A stretch of DNA of 64,000 nt from Lentisphaera marina (GTDB taxonomy: Bacteria > Verrucomicrobiota > Lentisphaeria > Lentisphaerales > Lentisphaeraceae): the NCBI RefSeq assembly GCF_028745505.1, contig NZ_JAQZZL010000001.1:2105818-2169817 (forward strand), read 5' to 3'. Positions 34,974 to 43,563 of this stretch are shown here, piece by piece. The notes under the pieces are model-generated. The model saw only the letters and a list, made by a program, of their open reading frames with translations, was not told the DNA's origin and searched no databases. A program made the position numbers and the translations under genes. Position 1 is the stretch's first letter. The number at the start of each line of letters is the position of its first letter.

Positions 34974-35753
34974 TTAAAATTTTGTGATTTTCCCAGAGCC
35001 ATGAACCGATGAATTGATCTCTGGCGTTCCTTTGTACATTAGGTCGCCGCTGCCATTTATATTTACATTTAAATGATCGCTTGTGTGAGTATAAATTTTT
35101 CCAGAACCATTAATGACAGCCGTGTGTGATTTAGTTAAAAGGTCTTTAGTCAGTATATCTCCAGAGCCATTGATAAATGATAAGAGTTCATTCGTTCTAC
35201 CGCTAATATTTATATCCCCGGAGCCATTAATCATCGATTTAAACTTTTCGGTATTGAGACCTATTATATTGATATTACCCGAGCCCTTAACTTCGGCCAT
35301 GGAAATTTTTGGAACAGTAATTTCAATCTTAATTTTGTTGTGATGGATGAGTTTTTCTGAACAAGATATTTTAAGTTTTTGGTCATTTATTTCTGTTTTA
35401 ATCGCAGGTAAAATATTATCATCTGCAGTAATAGTCAGAGAGGGCTCATCTTTAAAACTTACTGCAACATCAGCACTAAAATTGAGTTGGATTTGATCGA
35501 AGTTTTTTATGTCCCGAGACTCAGTTATAAACCTCCCTGAGCCTTTAATAAATGAATCATCATCTAAATCAAGTCTCTTTCCGTTTACCCTAATATCGCC
35601 TCCATTAATCGTGATGATTCGAACACCCTTGGCCCCTGTATCATCATCTACATTAATCTGTTTACCATTAACTATTACTTTAGCCGTTTTTTCAGGCTTA
35701 CAGCCCCAGAGAAGCAAGGTGGTAAACAGCAAGGTAATTAGAGCTTTATTCAT
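34974..35753 (-). CDS. GIN-domain (DUF2807-like) lipoprotein
   Basis: 259 aa. Lipoprotein signal ending LLWGCKP. The body is a repetitive beta-helix-like GIN domain (DUF2807): IKNFDQIQLNFSADVAVSF then regularly spaced NGSGD/NGSG turns (SMINGSGDINISG, SFINGSGDILT, AVINGSGKIYT, NINGSGDLMY, SVHGSGKI). Residues about 25-70 hold a separate region with NGKQINVDDD and NGKRLDLDDD. Such proteins are putative outer-membrane or surface adhesion or auto-transporter-like factors; no enzyme residues. Starts 15 bases after the duplicated-domain protein, with which it forms an operon closed by a terminator. Confidence 0.8.
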   Translation of the reverse strand: MNKALITLLFTTLLLWGCKPEKTAKVIVNGKQINVDDDTGAKGVRIITINGGDIRVNGKRLDLDDDSFIKGSGRFITESRDIKNFDQIQLNFSADVAVSFKDEPSLTITADDNILPAIKTEINDQKLKISCSEKLIHHNKIKIEITVPKISMAEVKGSGNINIIGLNTEKFKSMINGSGDINISGRTNELLSFINGSGDILTKDLLTKSHTAVINGSGKIYTHTSDHLNVNINGSGDLMYKGTPEINSSVHGSGKITKF

Positions 35754-35768
35754 AGGCTTAACTATATT

Positions 35769-36299
35769 TTATTTTAATACTTTTGAACTATCAGCTTTAA
35801 TTTGAGCTACACCATTCTCATCAACAATGATTTTGACATCTCCCGTAAATTGCACAGTACGCCCATCCTCAGTTTCGAAAATAGCCTTTTTAGCTTCTAT
35901 TTCACCTGTCCATTGACCGTCACTTGAAAGTTGACCTTTTTTTTCACCATCAAATTTAATGACTCCGTTTTTAAGATTTAAAACCTTGGCACTTTCTTCC
36001 CATGATTTTAAAATTTTTGTAATATCAGCTTTAATTTGAGCTACACCATTCTCATCAACAGTGATTTTGACATCTCCCGTAAATTGCATAGTACGACCAT
36101 CCTCACTTTCGAAAATAGCCTTTTTAGCTTCTATTTCACCTGTCCATTGACCGTCACTTGAAAGTTGACCTTTTCTTTCACCATCAAATTTAATGACTCC
36201 GTTTTTAAGATTTAAAACCTTGGCCTTGTCTTCCCATGCATGATGTGAGGAAGCTGATGAGGTGAATATGAATAAAAATAAGCAGATTAGGTATTTCAT
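35769..36299 (-). CDS. secreted protein of two near-identical 78-aa repeats
   Basis: 176 aa. Signal peptide (MKYLICLFLFIFTSSASS), then two copies of one module, starting W22 and W100: AKVLNLKNGVIKFDGE, KGQLSSDGQWTGEIEAKKAIF, EDGRT, FTGDVKI and VDENGVAQIKAD. The copies differ at only a few residues and are also very similar in DNA, so the duplication is recent. Each module looks like a small beta-barrel or LptA/OstA-like sheet; no function can be assigned. First gene of an operon with the GIN lipoprotein; promoter element at 36380-36410. Confidence 0.75.
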   Translation of the reverse strand: MKYLICLFLFIFTSSASSHHAWEDKAKVLNLKNGVIKFDGERKGQLSSDGQWTGEIEAKKAIFESEDGRTMQFTGDVKITVDENGVAQIKADITKILKSWEESAKVLNLKNGVIKFDGEKKGQLSSDGQWTGEIEAKKAIFETEDGRTVQFTGDVKIIVDENGVAQIKADSSKVLK

Positions 36300-36379
36300 G
36301 TATCTATTTCCATTGACTCATTGATTAAAAAACTGATGTAGAGAATTTGATGAAGCTTATTCAGAAAATTCTCTTTTTA

Positions 36380-36410
36380 TACAATTGTTTTAAAAATCCA
36401 TAAGGTGACA
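36380..36410 (-). promoter_or_regulatory. TGTCA-N17-ACAATTGTA promoter element
   Basis: Minus-strand TTGTCAC, 17-base spacer, ACAATTGTA; leader of about 75 bases. Confidence 0.65.
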
Positions 36411-36459
36411 AAAAGGTCGAAAGATTTGTGGACTCCTTTTTCAAATATAAAAGCAACAG

Positions 36460-38034
36460 CTATTTATTTTGAATCCCCGCAGGATAAACACTTGGTTTGG
36501 GGTCGCCGTAAGGCAGTAGGTAACGCGGATCGGGCTTCACTCCCTCTGGAGTAGGCTCAAGAGCCCACGAAAACACTTCTGCCGCATCAGATGCCGCTTT
36601 ATTAAGACGCGGCAAGGATGCTGACCACTGATCCAGTTCCTTACGCAATTTCGCCGCGATTTCAGGCTTTGACTTAGCATAATTAATCAACTCATAAGGG
36701 TCTTCAGCCAAGTTAAACAAGAGCTCCTGTTTATTCGAACGCCACAACTTCCAATCCCCCATACGCACCACCTGAGTCTGCCAGAATTCCCAGAACATGG
36801 GCTTAGGTCGATCAATTTCATCACTTTGGCCAGTCAAGCGCGGCATCAAATCAACACCATCAAATTCTTCGGGAATTTCACCTCCACCGAGCTTAAGACT
36901 TGTGGCGGTTAAATCCAGCGTCGTCACCATTTCATTAATCACTGTGCCCGGCACTAGTTTTCCCTTCCAATAAGCGAACATGGGCACTCTTATCCCGCCT
37001 TCAAATAAACTACCTTTTTCACCGCGCATGGGCACGTTATCCGATCCATTCCAGCTTCCCTTTTTACCTGACTCTCCTCCAGGTAATCCAGGGCCACTAC
37101 GTCCGAACTTAACCGATCCGCCATTGTCACTGGCGAAAAGCACAAGAGTATTTTCTTCGAGGCCACGCTCACGCAGCTTTGCCACTATGCCACCTACCGC
37201 ATCGTCAATTGATTTTACGAGAGCAAGCCCCATGCGTCTGCGGTCGTCCCGCCAGTCATCGTAATGAGGGTAATCCAGTTTGGGAAAATTTTTATAATAA
37301 GGGTCTTTTTTATTGATCAAAGGTATGTGCGGTCCGTAAAGCGAAAGGTAGAGAAAGAAAGGCTTCTTTTGAGTCTGACTAAAATCGATAAAAGATTCAC
37401 CATATTTACCCTGGAGAATGACGCGGTTGGCAACTCCATCCGGTAAACCTTTTTGTGGCTTAGGTTTTATACTTTTACCATCAAGAGAAAGATTGCTTAA
37501 TCCACTTGTCATGGTTCCATTCCAGTAGTAATCAAAACCTCGATTTTGAGGGGAATGATTTTTAGATGAACCTTTTGAAAGATGCCATTTACCAGAAATC
37601 CCGGTCAAATAACCAAGCTCCTTCATACGCTCAGCAATAGTGGGCAAGGGCTGTCCAGCTTTATCGGTTCCTTTGGCATAAATTCGCGGCAAGTTATTCT
37701 GACCTTCGCCCGCATCAGTACTATTATGTGGAAAGCCAAATTCGTTTTGAATACGTCCAGTCATTAATCCGGCACGTGAAGGCTGACATTGGGGTGCTGT
37801 ACTGTAACCGGCAGTCATTAAGGCGCCATTACGAGCTAGATTATCCATGTTTGGTGTGTCAACATATTTATCTACACCATAGATTCCCAGGTCAGTGTAA
37901 CCATGATCATCTGTATAGATTAAAATGATATTGGGTCGATTTGCGGAGTCCGCACTATTTTTTATTTGATTATTTGGCTTTTGATCAGCTAAAGCCGACA
38001 TGGCGAAAGCTAGAAATGTCAGTGTTTTCATCAT
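36460..38034 (-). CDS. secreted sulfatase
   Basis: 524 aa from ATG 38034 (GGGAGA about 9 bases upstream); the frame is open from 38055. Signal peptide ends AMSALA. IYTDDHGYTDLG metal site, CQPSR at 83-87 with AGLMTGRIQNEFG, ISGKWHLSKGSS, and FASDNGGSVKFG. Ends with a Pro-rich segment (PDPRYLLPYGDPKPSVYP) rather than the Lys-rich tails of other sulfatases here. The gene sits downstream of one of the duplicated promoter/repeat regions (38092-38220). Confidence 0.92.
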   Translation of the reverse strand: MMKTLTFLAFAMSALADQKPNNQIKNSADSANRPNIILIYTDDHGYTDLGIYGVDKYVDTPNMDNLARNGALMTAGYSTAPQCQPSRAGLMTGRIQNEFGFPHNSTDAGEGQNNLPRIYAKGTDKAGQPLPTIAERMKELGYLTGISGKWHLSKGSSKNHSPQNRGFDYYWNGTMTSGLSNLSLDGKSIKPKPQKGLPDGVANRVILQGKYGESFIDFSQTQKKPFFLYLSLYGPHIPLINKKDPYYKNFPKLDYPHYDDWRDDRRRMGLALVKSIDDAVGGIVAKLRERGLEENTLVLFASDNGGSVKFGRSGPGLPGGESGKKGSWNGSDNVPMRGEKGSLFEGGIRVPMFAYWKGKLVPGTVINEMVTTLDLTATSLKLGGGEIPEEFDGVDLMPRLTGQSDEIDRPKPMFWEFWQTQVVRMGDWKLWRSNKQELLFNLAEDPYELINYAKSKPEIAAKLRKELDQWSASLPRLNKAASDAAEVFSWALEPTPEGVKPDPRYLLPYGDPKPSVYPAGIQNK

Positions 38035-38091
38035 ATGAATTATTCTCCCAAACACGGCTAATTAAAAATCTATTTCTTTGATATATATAAG

Positions 38092-38122
38092 TAGAATTAG
38101 GCTAATATTACTCAAAATGACA
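38092..38122 (-). promoter_or_regulatory. TGTCA-N17-CTAATTCTA promoter element
   Basis: Minus-strand CTGTCAT, 17 bases, CTAATTCTA. Weaker second box. The same sequence in almost the same form precedes the gene at 39967. Confidence 0.5.
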
Positions 38123-38147
38123 GCAAACTTATTAATTGTTTTTAAAT

Positions 38148-38220
38148 TATAAGATCGCTTCGCTGCAGATCGTTCGCAAAGCTCACTGCAGATCACTCAT
38201 TTCATTCGCTGCAGATTCAA
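38148..38220 (+). repeat. dispersed repeat B
   Basis: ATAAGATCGCTTCGCTGCAG and following bases match 29976-30045 almost exactly. Preceded by a 38-bp block (38110-38147) shared with 40085-40122. Confidence 0.8.
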
Positions 38221-38248
38221 AAATTTTTAATGTCATCTTCGTAAGGCA

Positions 38249-38277
38249 CTCCGCGTCGGAATGCGGAAGCTTCCAGC
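38249..38277 (+). repeat. dispersed repeat A, degenerate
   Basis: CTCCGCGTCGGAATGCGG then AAGCTTCCAGC: a diverged copy of the element at 29939. Confidence 0.65.
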
Positions 38278-38320
38278 TAGTCCTTAATTAGAATGTCGGC
38301 TCCTAGCAACCCTCTCATTT

Positions 38321-39967
38321 TCAAGGCACTTTTTTAATGAAGGGGGCCTTAAAGAAGCATAGCCCTGTGCTTTTTGTTTTACGTCTGTAGATGGAGTCCT
38401 TGGCGCAAATGTACATATATTTAAAATCTGAGCACGCAAAAACTATGCTGTTAAGCGGTTTTCCTAGCGGATTTGAAATAAGTCCTAAACTTAAACCGTT
38501 TGTGGCGAACACCTGAATACCGACGTCAGATGTTACATAGTAGCGACCATAGGCATCTGTCGCCATACCATCCCCCCTGGATGCTGCTAAAGGTGCTGCT
38601 GCTTTCAAGGACATATGAGGACGTTCATAAGTTAAGTCGCCATTCTTTGCTATCTGGTAGGAATAAGCTTTTTCACCGCGATGATCCGAAACAAGTAGTA
38701 CACTTTGATCAGTGGAGAGACTGATTCCATTGGGACGCTCAGCGTTTGTCTCAAAACGTTTAACTTTTCCCTCTGGTGAAATAGCCACTATTTTCTGCTT
38801 GCTTGTCTCTGTTACATAAACCCATCCAGCATGAGTGACCACGAGGTCATTAGGCATGATACCTTCGGCAAGGACAGTCAGCTTGCCTGCTTTATCAATC
38901 TTAACTATTCGCTTAAAATCACCTCCTTGACAGGCGTACAGGATTCCCTTAGGCCCAAATTGCATACCACTGATTCTTTCTACACCTGTAGCATAGGCAG
39001 ATATTTCCCCCTCCGGACTGACTTTATAAACACTATCTCCGCCTTTAACATCGGAAAAATAAAAATTTCCTTGCTCATCAACACAGGCAGCATCAGTATG
39101 TTCATAGCCTTCTGCAATGGGTTCCCACTTATCTTTATCATCAAAGAGAATTTTTGAAAAAGGTACATTATTTCTATAACCATAAATGGGTGCTTGCCAG
39201 TCTTTGGGAAGTTTGCCTTGAGGGCGTACACCGTATGCAGTAGCAGGTATGGGATGATCTTTGGCTTGCAGTAAAGGAAGGTTTTCAGGAAGTTGTTTTA
39301 AGTAAAAATCTTTAAATTGGATCTTCATCGCGGGGCCAACATGTACCTGCACAGCCAGAACTCCCTTCAAGCTTCGACCTGCTTCATCCAAGTCGATCAA
39401 ATCTGCGGTTTTATGTCCATTGATCCAGTGCTGATAATGATTACCTTTAACGAGAACTCTGTAGTCATGCCATTGGTCAGGAGCAAACTCTTTGACAGGC
39501 ATCTGTGCTACAACCCAAGGCTGCCCCTGCCGATCAATGATAACTTTCTCTCCTGTGCGAGATAGAATTTTTCGACCGCGTTCTTCATAAAGCATGCCAT
39601 TATAATTCGGATTCTTGACCAGTACATCACATTGGTAACCAGATACTATATCCGGGCCGATATCCGGTCGTAATATCCCCCTGTATTGTATGCCGGAATT
39701 CCCTGCGGCAGTCACCTTAACTTTGACACGAATTTCAAAATTACTGATGGTCGAAGCTTTCCAGGTGATAAAGCGATTCATCTTTAAGCTTCCATCCGTC
39801 ACTCCTGTAAGAGCACCGTCTTCTACTGACCAGTATTTTGAATCTCCGGACCATCCACTGAGACTTTTGCCATCGAAGATTTTCTGGAACCCGTCACTGT
39901 CACTTTGTGCGAACAAAGGATTTGACGCTAAGCTGATCATCAAGGCTAATAATAATTTTTTCATCAT
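38321..39967 (-). CDS. secreted DUF1080 (LamG-like) plus SMP-30-type propeller protein
   Basis: 548 aa from ATG 39967 (or the adjacent ATG 39964), chosen for TAGGAAGC just upstream; the open frame extends to 40021. Signal peptide ends NPLFA. Residues about 25-225 form a DUF1080/3-keto-disaccharide hydrolase LamG-like domain (IFDGKSLSGWSGDSKYWSVEDGALTG, GNSGIQYRG, KIQFKDFYLKQL). Residues about 260-540 form a six-bladed SMP-30/gluconolactonase-like propeller (DEQGNFYFSDVKGGDSVYKV, ERPNGISLSTDQSVLLVSD, GMATDAYGRYYVTSDVG). The pairing suggests sugar 3-keto or lactone chemistry in the periplasm; activity not proven. Promoter-like element at 40067-40097. Confidence 0.88.
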   Translation of the reverse strand: MMKKLLLALMISLASNPLFAQSDSDGFQKIFDGKSLSGWSGDSKYWSVEDGALTGVTDGSLKMNRFITWKASTISNFEIRVKVKVTAAGNSGIQYRGILRPDIGPDIVSGYQCDVLVKNPNYNGMLYEERGRKILSRTGEKVIIDRQGQPWVVAQMPVKEFAPDQWHDYRVLVKGNHYQHWINGHKTADLIDLDEAGRSLKGVLAVQVHVGPAMKIQFKDFYLKQLPENLPLLQAKDHPIPATAYGVRPQGKLPKDWQAPIYGYRNNVPFSKILFDDKDKWEPIAEGYEHTDAACVDEQGNFYFSDVKGGDSVYKVSPEGEISAYATGVERISGMQFGPKGILYACQGGDFKRIVKIDKAGKLTVLAEGIMPNDLVVTHAGWVYVTETSKQKIVAISPEGKVKRFETNAERPNGISLSTDQSVLLVSDHRGEKAYSYQIAKNGDLTYERPHMSLKAAAPLAASRGDGMATDAYGRYYVTSDVGIQVFATNGLSLGLISNPLGKPLNSIVFACSDFKYMYICAKDSIYRRKTKSTGLCFFKAPFIKKVP

Positions 39968-40066
39968 GCTTCCTACAACTTTTAATGGAATCTCAGTCTG
40001 TGTTTTTATCTGCCCAATCATCCCAAAGACAGCTATTCTCTAGATCTACTTCTTTCTTATCTAAAA

Positions 40067-40097
40067 AAGAATTAGTATGAAATCACTCAAAATGACA
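40067..40097 (-). promoter_or_regulatory. TGTCA-N17-CTAATTCTT promoter element
   Basis: Minus-strand CTGTCAT, 17 bases, CTAATTCTT. Part of a block duplicated at 38092-38150. Confidence 0.5.
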
Positions 40098-40126
40098 GCA
40101 AACTTATTAATTGTTTATAATTGGTT

Positions 40127-40160
40127 CTTATAAAGTTATAAGATCGCTTCGCTGCAGATC
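40127..40160 (+). repeat. dispersed repeat B, partial
   Basis: Carries the start of repeat B (ATAAGATCGCTTCGCTGCAG) joined to the same upstream block as the 38148 copy, then diverges. Confidence 0.7.
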
Positions 40161-40281
40161 TTACATAGTAGCGATCATAGGGACTCTTTGAGTTTCAACC
40201 GGCTTCATAGTAGACGATCAAACCTGCCGTTTTAAGTTTACGATCCAATGCTTATGATTAGCTGTTCCGAAAAATCTCAAG

Positions 40282-40542
40282 TTATTCTAATGGACTTGCC
40301 TCTTTACCCGAAATAAAAACCTTTCCGTCTTTAATCATGAGATCCGCATTATCTGGAATTTTACCATAGTCCAGACCATCAACAATTACATTATTGCCTT
40401 TGATTTTCATCATGGATTCACCTATAAGCAAAATATTATTTTTATATTTCCCCTTCGTACTTATATGAATCCCTCCGTCTAATGAAGACGATTTTATAGC
40501 GACAGAGCTAGAGTCTTTCTTGAACCAGTTTTTTTTTGACAA
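40282..40542 (-). CDS. small hypothetical protein
   Basis: 86 aa. The frame starts with TTG (40542) and no strong ribosome site; the start is uncertain. Sequence is beta-rich with DGGIHISTKGKYKNNILLIG and VNGK-like turns (DGKVFISGK), loosely reminiscent of the GIN-domain lipoproteins nearby. No signal peptide. May be a remnant of a longer gene. Confidence 0.35.
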   Translation of the reverse strand: MSKKNWFKKDSSSVAIKSSSLDGGIHISTKGKYKNNILLIGESMMKIKGNNVIVDGLDYGKIPDNADLMIKDGKVFISGKEASPLE

Positions 40543-40622
40543 CTTTAGTGATTATAAAACTCACACAAAAAATGATGACCAAATTAAGGATAAAGTTAGC
40601 ATCTATGAAGATGAATTTGGTT

Positions 40623-41078
40623 TTACTTTTGTTCATTTACTTCTACTTCAGAGGCTTCAATAGTTTTTAGTGCAAATTCAGCCGCCGATTTTGCATGGAC
40701 ATATGACTCATGTTTAGCCGCATTTTGGAGATAATTAATAGCCCTTTTATCATTTAACCAACCAAGAACTCTATAAGCTTCCTTTCTGAAGTTACGATCC
40801 TTAGATGATTTAGCGATATTGATTATTTGAGGAACGGCACTTTTTGCGTTAATTAAGCCTAATGTAATTAGAACATCATTTTTATTAGGTTCATTCCTGC
40901 TATGGTATGGTGCTGATGATAATAACAATATTAATTCCTGAATATTAGGATCGCTACTTTCTAGAGTAGATGTTTTTTCTAGGGTAGAAACCCTATCTTC
41001 TAAATTACTTACTTTTGTTGAATGACAGCCTGTAAATACAGTTAAACTGATGAGGGCATGTAGTAGCTTTGTTTTCAT
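40623..41078 (-). CDS. HEAT-repeat lipoprotein
   Basis: 151 aa. Lipoprotein signal (LLHALISLTVFTGCHS, Cys about 18), a short coiled coil (NLEDRVSTLEKTSTLE), then HEAT-like helical pairs (LGLINAKSAVPQIINIAKSS, RKEAYRVLGWLNDKRAINYL, HAKSAAEFALKTIE). Scaffold-type protein, no enzyme motif. Comes just before two other small genes; its ATG follows a T-rich stretch with no promoter element. Confidence 0.75.
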   Translation of the reverse strand: MKTKLLHALISLTVFTGCHSTKVSNLEDRVSTLEKTSTLESSDPNIQELILLLSSAPYHSRNEPNKNDVLITLGLINAKSAVPQIINIAKSSKDRNFRKEAYRVLGWLNDKRAINYLQNAAKHESYVHAKSAAEFALKTIEASEVEVNEQK

Positions 41079-41194
41079 AATATTTCCTGTTTTATTTTTT
41101 ACCCAACGCTGAGAGTGAGCTGTACCTGTTGTGATGGAAAATGAATCACATTTTCCATGAACTAAGGTAACAGTTCGATCTCTTGTATCGGTAC

Positions 41195-41752
41195 TTACTG
41201 CTGTTTATATGTTATTATTGCTGATTTAGATTTAATTTTAGATTTAAATCCTGAAATTGATAATTCATATTTTTTTGGTTTATTCATAAAAATATTTTTA
41301 TATGTTTTTGGGTCTGTGATATCAATAATAATATTTGGCTTTTGATATGTAACCTGAACATTATTACTACGAATTACTTCTGCACCGTCTTGATCTCTTT
41401 TCCATACAGATGCTTGCCCGTCCTCTAAGAGTTTAATAATTGATGAAGTTCTTTCTTCATCTCCTGGATACTTGAACTTCGAGAACCCAAAATCGTAATT
41501 ATTAATTCTTATTTGACAGTCATATTCGAGGTGGTTATCTTCAGTTGTTTTTTTATTCCATGTAATTAAATCAGTATGTTCGATAGGAATAATAAATTTA
41601 GCAGAGTTATTAGTTACAAGTGATGTCATTGTATTGGTATTTGCTAAAGCACGTATGATTTTTTCATCTTGCGTAGAGTGCTTATCACTTGATGTACAAG
41701 ATGAAAGAAATAATGTTGAACAAAGCATTGATAATATGATTAATTTTATCAT
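41195..41752 (-). CDS. lipoprotein of unknown function
   Basis: 185 aa. Lipoprotein signal ILSMLCSTLFLSSCTSS. Mature part is mixed beta with no recognised motif (FIIPIEHTDLITWNKKTT, YDCQIRINNYDFGFSKFKY, SGFKSKIKSKSAIITYK). Promoter element 41853-41883 upstream, partly palindromic. Likely surface or periplasmic; role unknown. Confidence 0.65.
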   Translation of the reverse strand: MIKLIILSMLCSTLFLSSCTSSDKHSTQDEKIIRALANTNTMTSLVTNNSAKFIIPIEHTDLITWNKKTTEDNHLEYDCQIRINNYDFGFSKFKYPGDEERTSSIIKLLEDGQASVWKRDQDGAEVIRSNNVQVTYQKPNIIIDITDPKTYKNIFMNKPKKYELSISGFKSKIKSKSAIITYKQQ

Positions 41753-41852
41753 GGGATTTTTTCCTTTTTATATTTTTTACACTGAAATATTAAGATTATT
41801 TTCAAACCCAAATTCTTAGCTAGCACTAAGGGTGAACTTTAAAACCTTCATC

Positions 41853-41883
41853 CATAATTGTCATCAATTATTTAATGATGACA
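41853..41883 (-). promoter_or_regulatory. TGTCA-N17-ACAATTATG promoter element, palindromic copy
   Basis: Minus-strand CTGTCATCATTAAATAATTG then ATGACAATTATG. Best match to the full consensus. Here TGTCATC and GATGACA form a perfect inverted repeat, so a dimeric factor is an alternative to a sigma factor. Confidence 0.65.
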
Positions 41884-42056
41884 GCCTCTAAGTTTTTTAA
41901 CAATATTTTTTTTTGGAAGCATCATTATCTCTTTGTGTAATCAGAAGATTCATCAACAATATGCGTAATAAAAAATATCTTTATCATCTTGTTAACAATG
42001 AGTTTATATAACAAAAAACTCCCCCTTAAAACTCAGAATTTTGCTTTTTATGCACA

Positions 42057-42101
42057 CCTAGCACTTTCGTGCCAGGCTGTATTATATCGTCCCTTTGGGA
42101 C
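42057..42101 (-). repeat. pair of small hairpins in gene-free DNA
   Basis: Minus-strand CCTGGCACGAAAGTGCTAGG folds with a GAAA tetraloop; 12 bases away GTCCCAAAGGGAC forms a second hairpin. They lie 80-120 bases before the sulfatase stop side in 41753-42180, which otherwise holds only the promoter element. Confidence 0.5.
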
Positions 42102-42180
42102 TCTAATTGAATGGCGAAGACATAGAATAGGAACACTACAATTATAACTTACTGAAATAATCATTTGAATCGAACGCCTT

Positions 42181-43563
42181 TTAGGGAATAGACTTGGCTT
42201 TCTTTGGTTTCTTTTTCTTAGACTTTTTTCTTGGCTGTACTATTGAATAAATCGCATCCTCAGACTCAAGTTTACGTTTAAGACGATCTAGCTTTTCAGG
42301 ATACTGCTTTGCCAAATTCTTGGTTTCTCCCCTATCCTCTTTAAGGTTATAGAGCTCCCATTCACCCGTGCCACCATCTTCTAGAAATCGCCCGACCTTC
42401 AAAGGTGAAATCACTTTCCAATCCCCTTCGCGAATAGCATTACCCAAAAGGATATCTTTTTGAACAGATGCCGATCCCGGATTGTAGATATAGAATTCAC
42501 GCGCGGTTTCGCTTTTACCGCAGATAAAATCAAGTTGATTAACACCATCAATCAGGCGGTCGTCAGGAATCTTCGCCCCCGTCAATGCCGCAAAAGTTGG
42601 CAGTAAATCGATGGTGGCCATGAGACCATCATTAGTTTTTCCAGCAGCAATTTTCCCGGGCCAGCGCATGATACAGGGGACGCGGATGCCACCTTCATAA
42701 ATGGATGCTTTGCCATCGCGAAAGGGGCCGGCGTCACCCCAAAAAATTGAATTAGCTGGGTGTCCCTTTTTGTTTTCATAATACTTTGGCTGATTCCATG
42801 GTCCATTATCGGTCGTATAGATAATGAGTGTGTTATCTTTCACACCAAGCTGATCAAGTGTATCAAGCAAACGCCCCGTTTCGTAATCAAATTCTTCGAC
42901 AACAGCTCGATAAAGGTTATCACCCGTTTTTTCTTTAAATTTCGGTGAGGCATCGATAATTGTATGCATCATGGTATGAGAGAGGTAGAGCAGAAAAGGC
43001 TTTTTAGAATCGCGCTTATTCTTGAGAAAATCAATGGCTTTATCAGTGTAAAGCCGCGTGATCCCCGCCATGTCTTCTGTTTCACCCATGAGCTCGTTAT
43101 TTTCATGCAGTTTCATTTTTCCACTATCATTGGCCCCAAGACCTCCATAATAATAATCAAAGCCCTGAGCAACGGGCATTCGGTCGATGATAGCTCTGCG
43201 ATTAGAAACGTCCCACTTACCAACGCAAGCCGTTTGATAACCGGCCTCTTTCAGCATTTCAGCAAAAGTGATTTCAGAAGCGGGCATTGACCAGCCTTTA
43301 CTGCGAGCGGGATAACGTCCCGTCAAAATAGCTGAACGCGAAGGTCCACAAACGGGCTGAGCATAAAAAGAAGTGAACTTTGTCCCCTCTTTTGCGAGTT
43401 TATCGAGTACTGGTGTCTGATTTTCTTTACTTCCAAAACAGCCCAAATCGGCATAGCCCTGATCATCGGTAAAAATGATGAGGATATTGGGTTTTTGAGC
43501 AGCACTAAGGGAGCTCAACACGAAAGTCCCCAGTAATAACAGTCGATTTAATAGCGTGTTCAT
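42181..43563 (-). CDS. secreted sulfatase (unit 2, gene B)
   Basis: 460 aa. Signal peptide TFVLSSLSA then AAQKPNILIIFTDDQGYADLG, CGPSR at 72-76 (SAILTGRYPARSKGW), VGKWDVSNRRA (an unusual Asp where KWHLG is normal), YTTDNGPWNQPKYYENKKGHP. Ends with a strongly basic tail KKSKKKKPKKAKSIP. ATG overlaps the stop of the preceding sulfatase by 4 bases. The KWDVS variant changes a conserved His of the family and may affect specificity. Confidence 0.9.
   Translation of the reverse strand: MNTLLNRLLLLGTFVLSSLSAAQKPNILIIFTDDQGYADLGCFGSKENQTPVLDKLAKEGTKFTSFYAQPVCGPSRSAILTGRYPARSKGWSMPASEITFAEMLKEAGYQTACVGKWDVSNRRAIIDRMPVAQGFDYYYGGLGANDSGKMKLHENNELMGETEDMAGITRLYTDKAIDFLKNKRDSKKPFLLYLSHTMMHTIIDASPKFKEKTGDNLYRAVVEEFDYETGRLLDTLDQLGVKDNTLIIYTTDNGPWNQPKYYENKKGHPANSIFWGDAGPFRDGKASIYEGGIRVPCIMRWPGKIAAGKTNDGLMATIDLLPTFAALTGAKIPDDRLIDGVNQLDFICGKSETAREFYIYNPGSASVQKDILLGNAIREGDWKVISPLKVGRFLEDGGTGEWELYNLKEDRGETKNLAKQYPEKLDRLKRKLESEDAIYSIVQPRKKSKKKKPKKAKSIP

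Noticed and set aside
41853-41883. dedicated operator palindrome instead of a promoter
   Set aside because: Only this copy is fully palindromic; in most others only the TGTCA half and the AYAATT box are kept, which favours a promoter.
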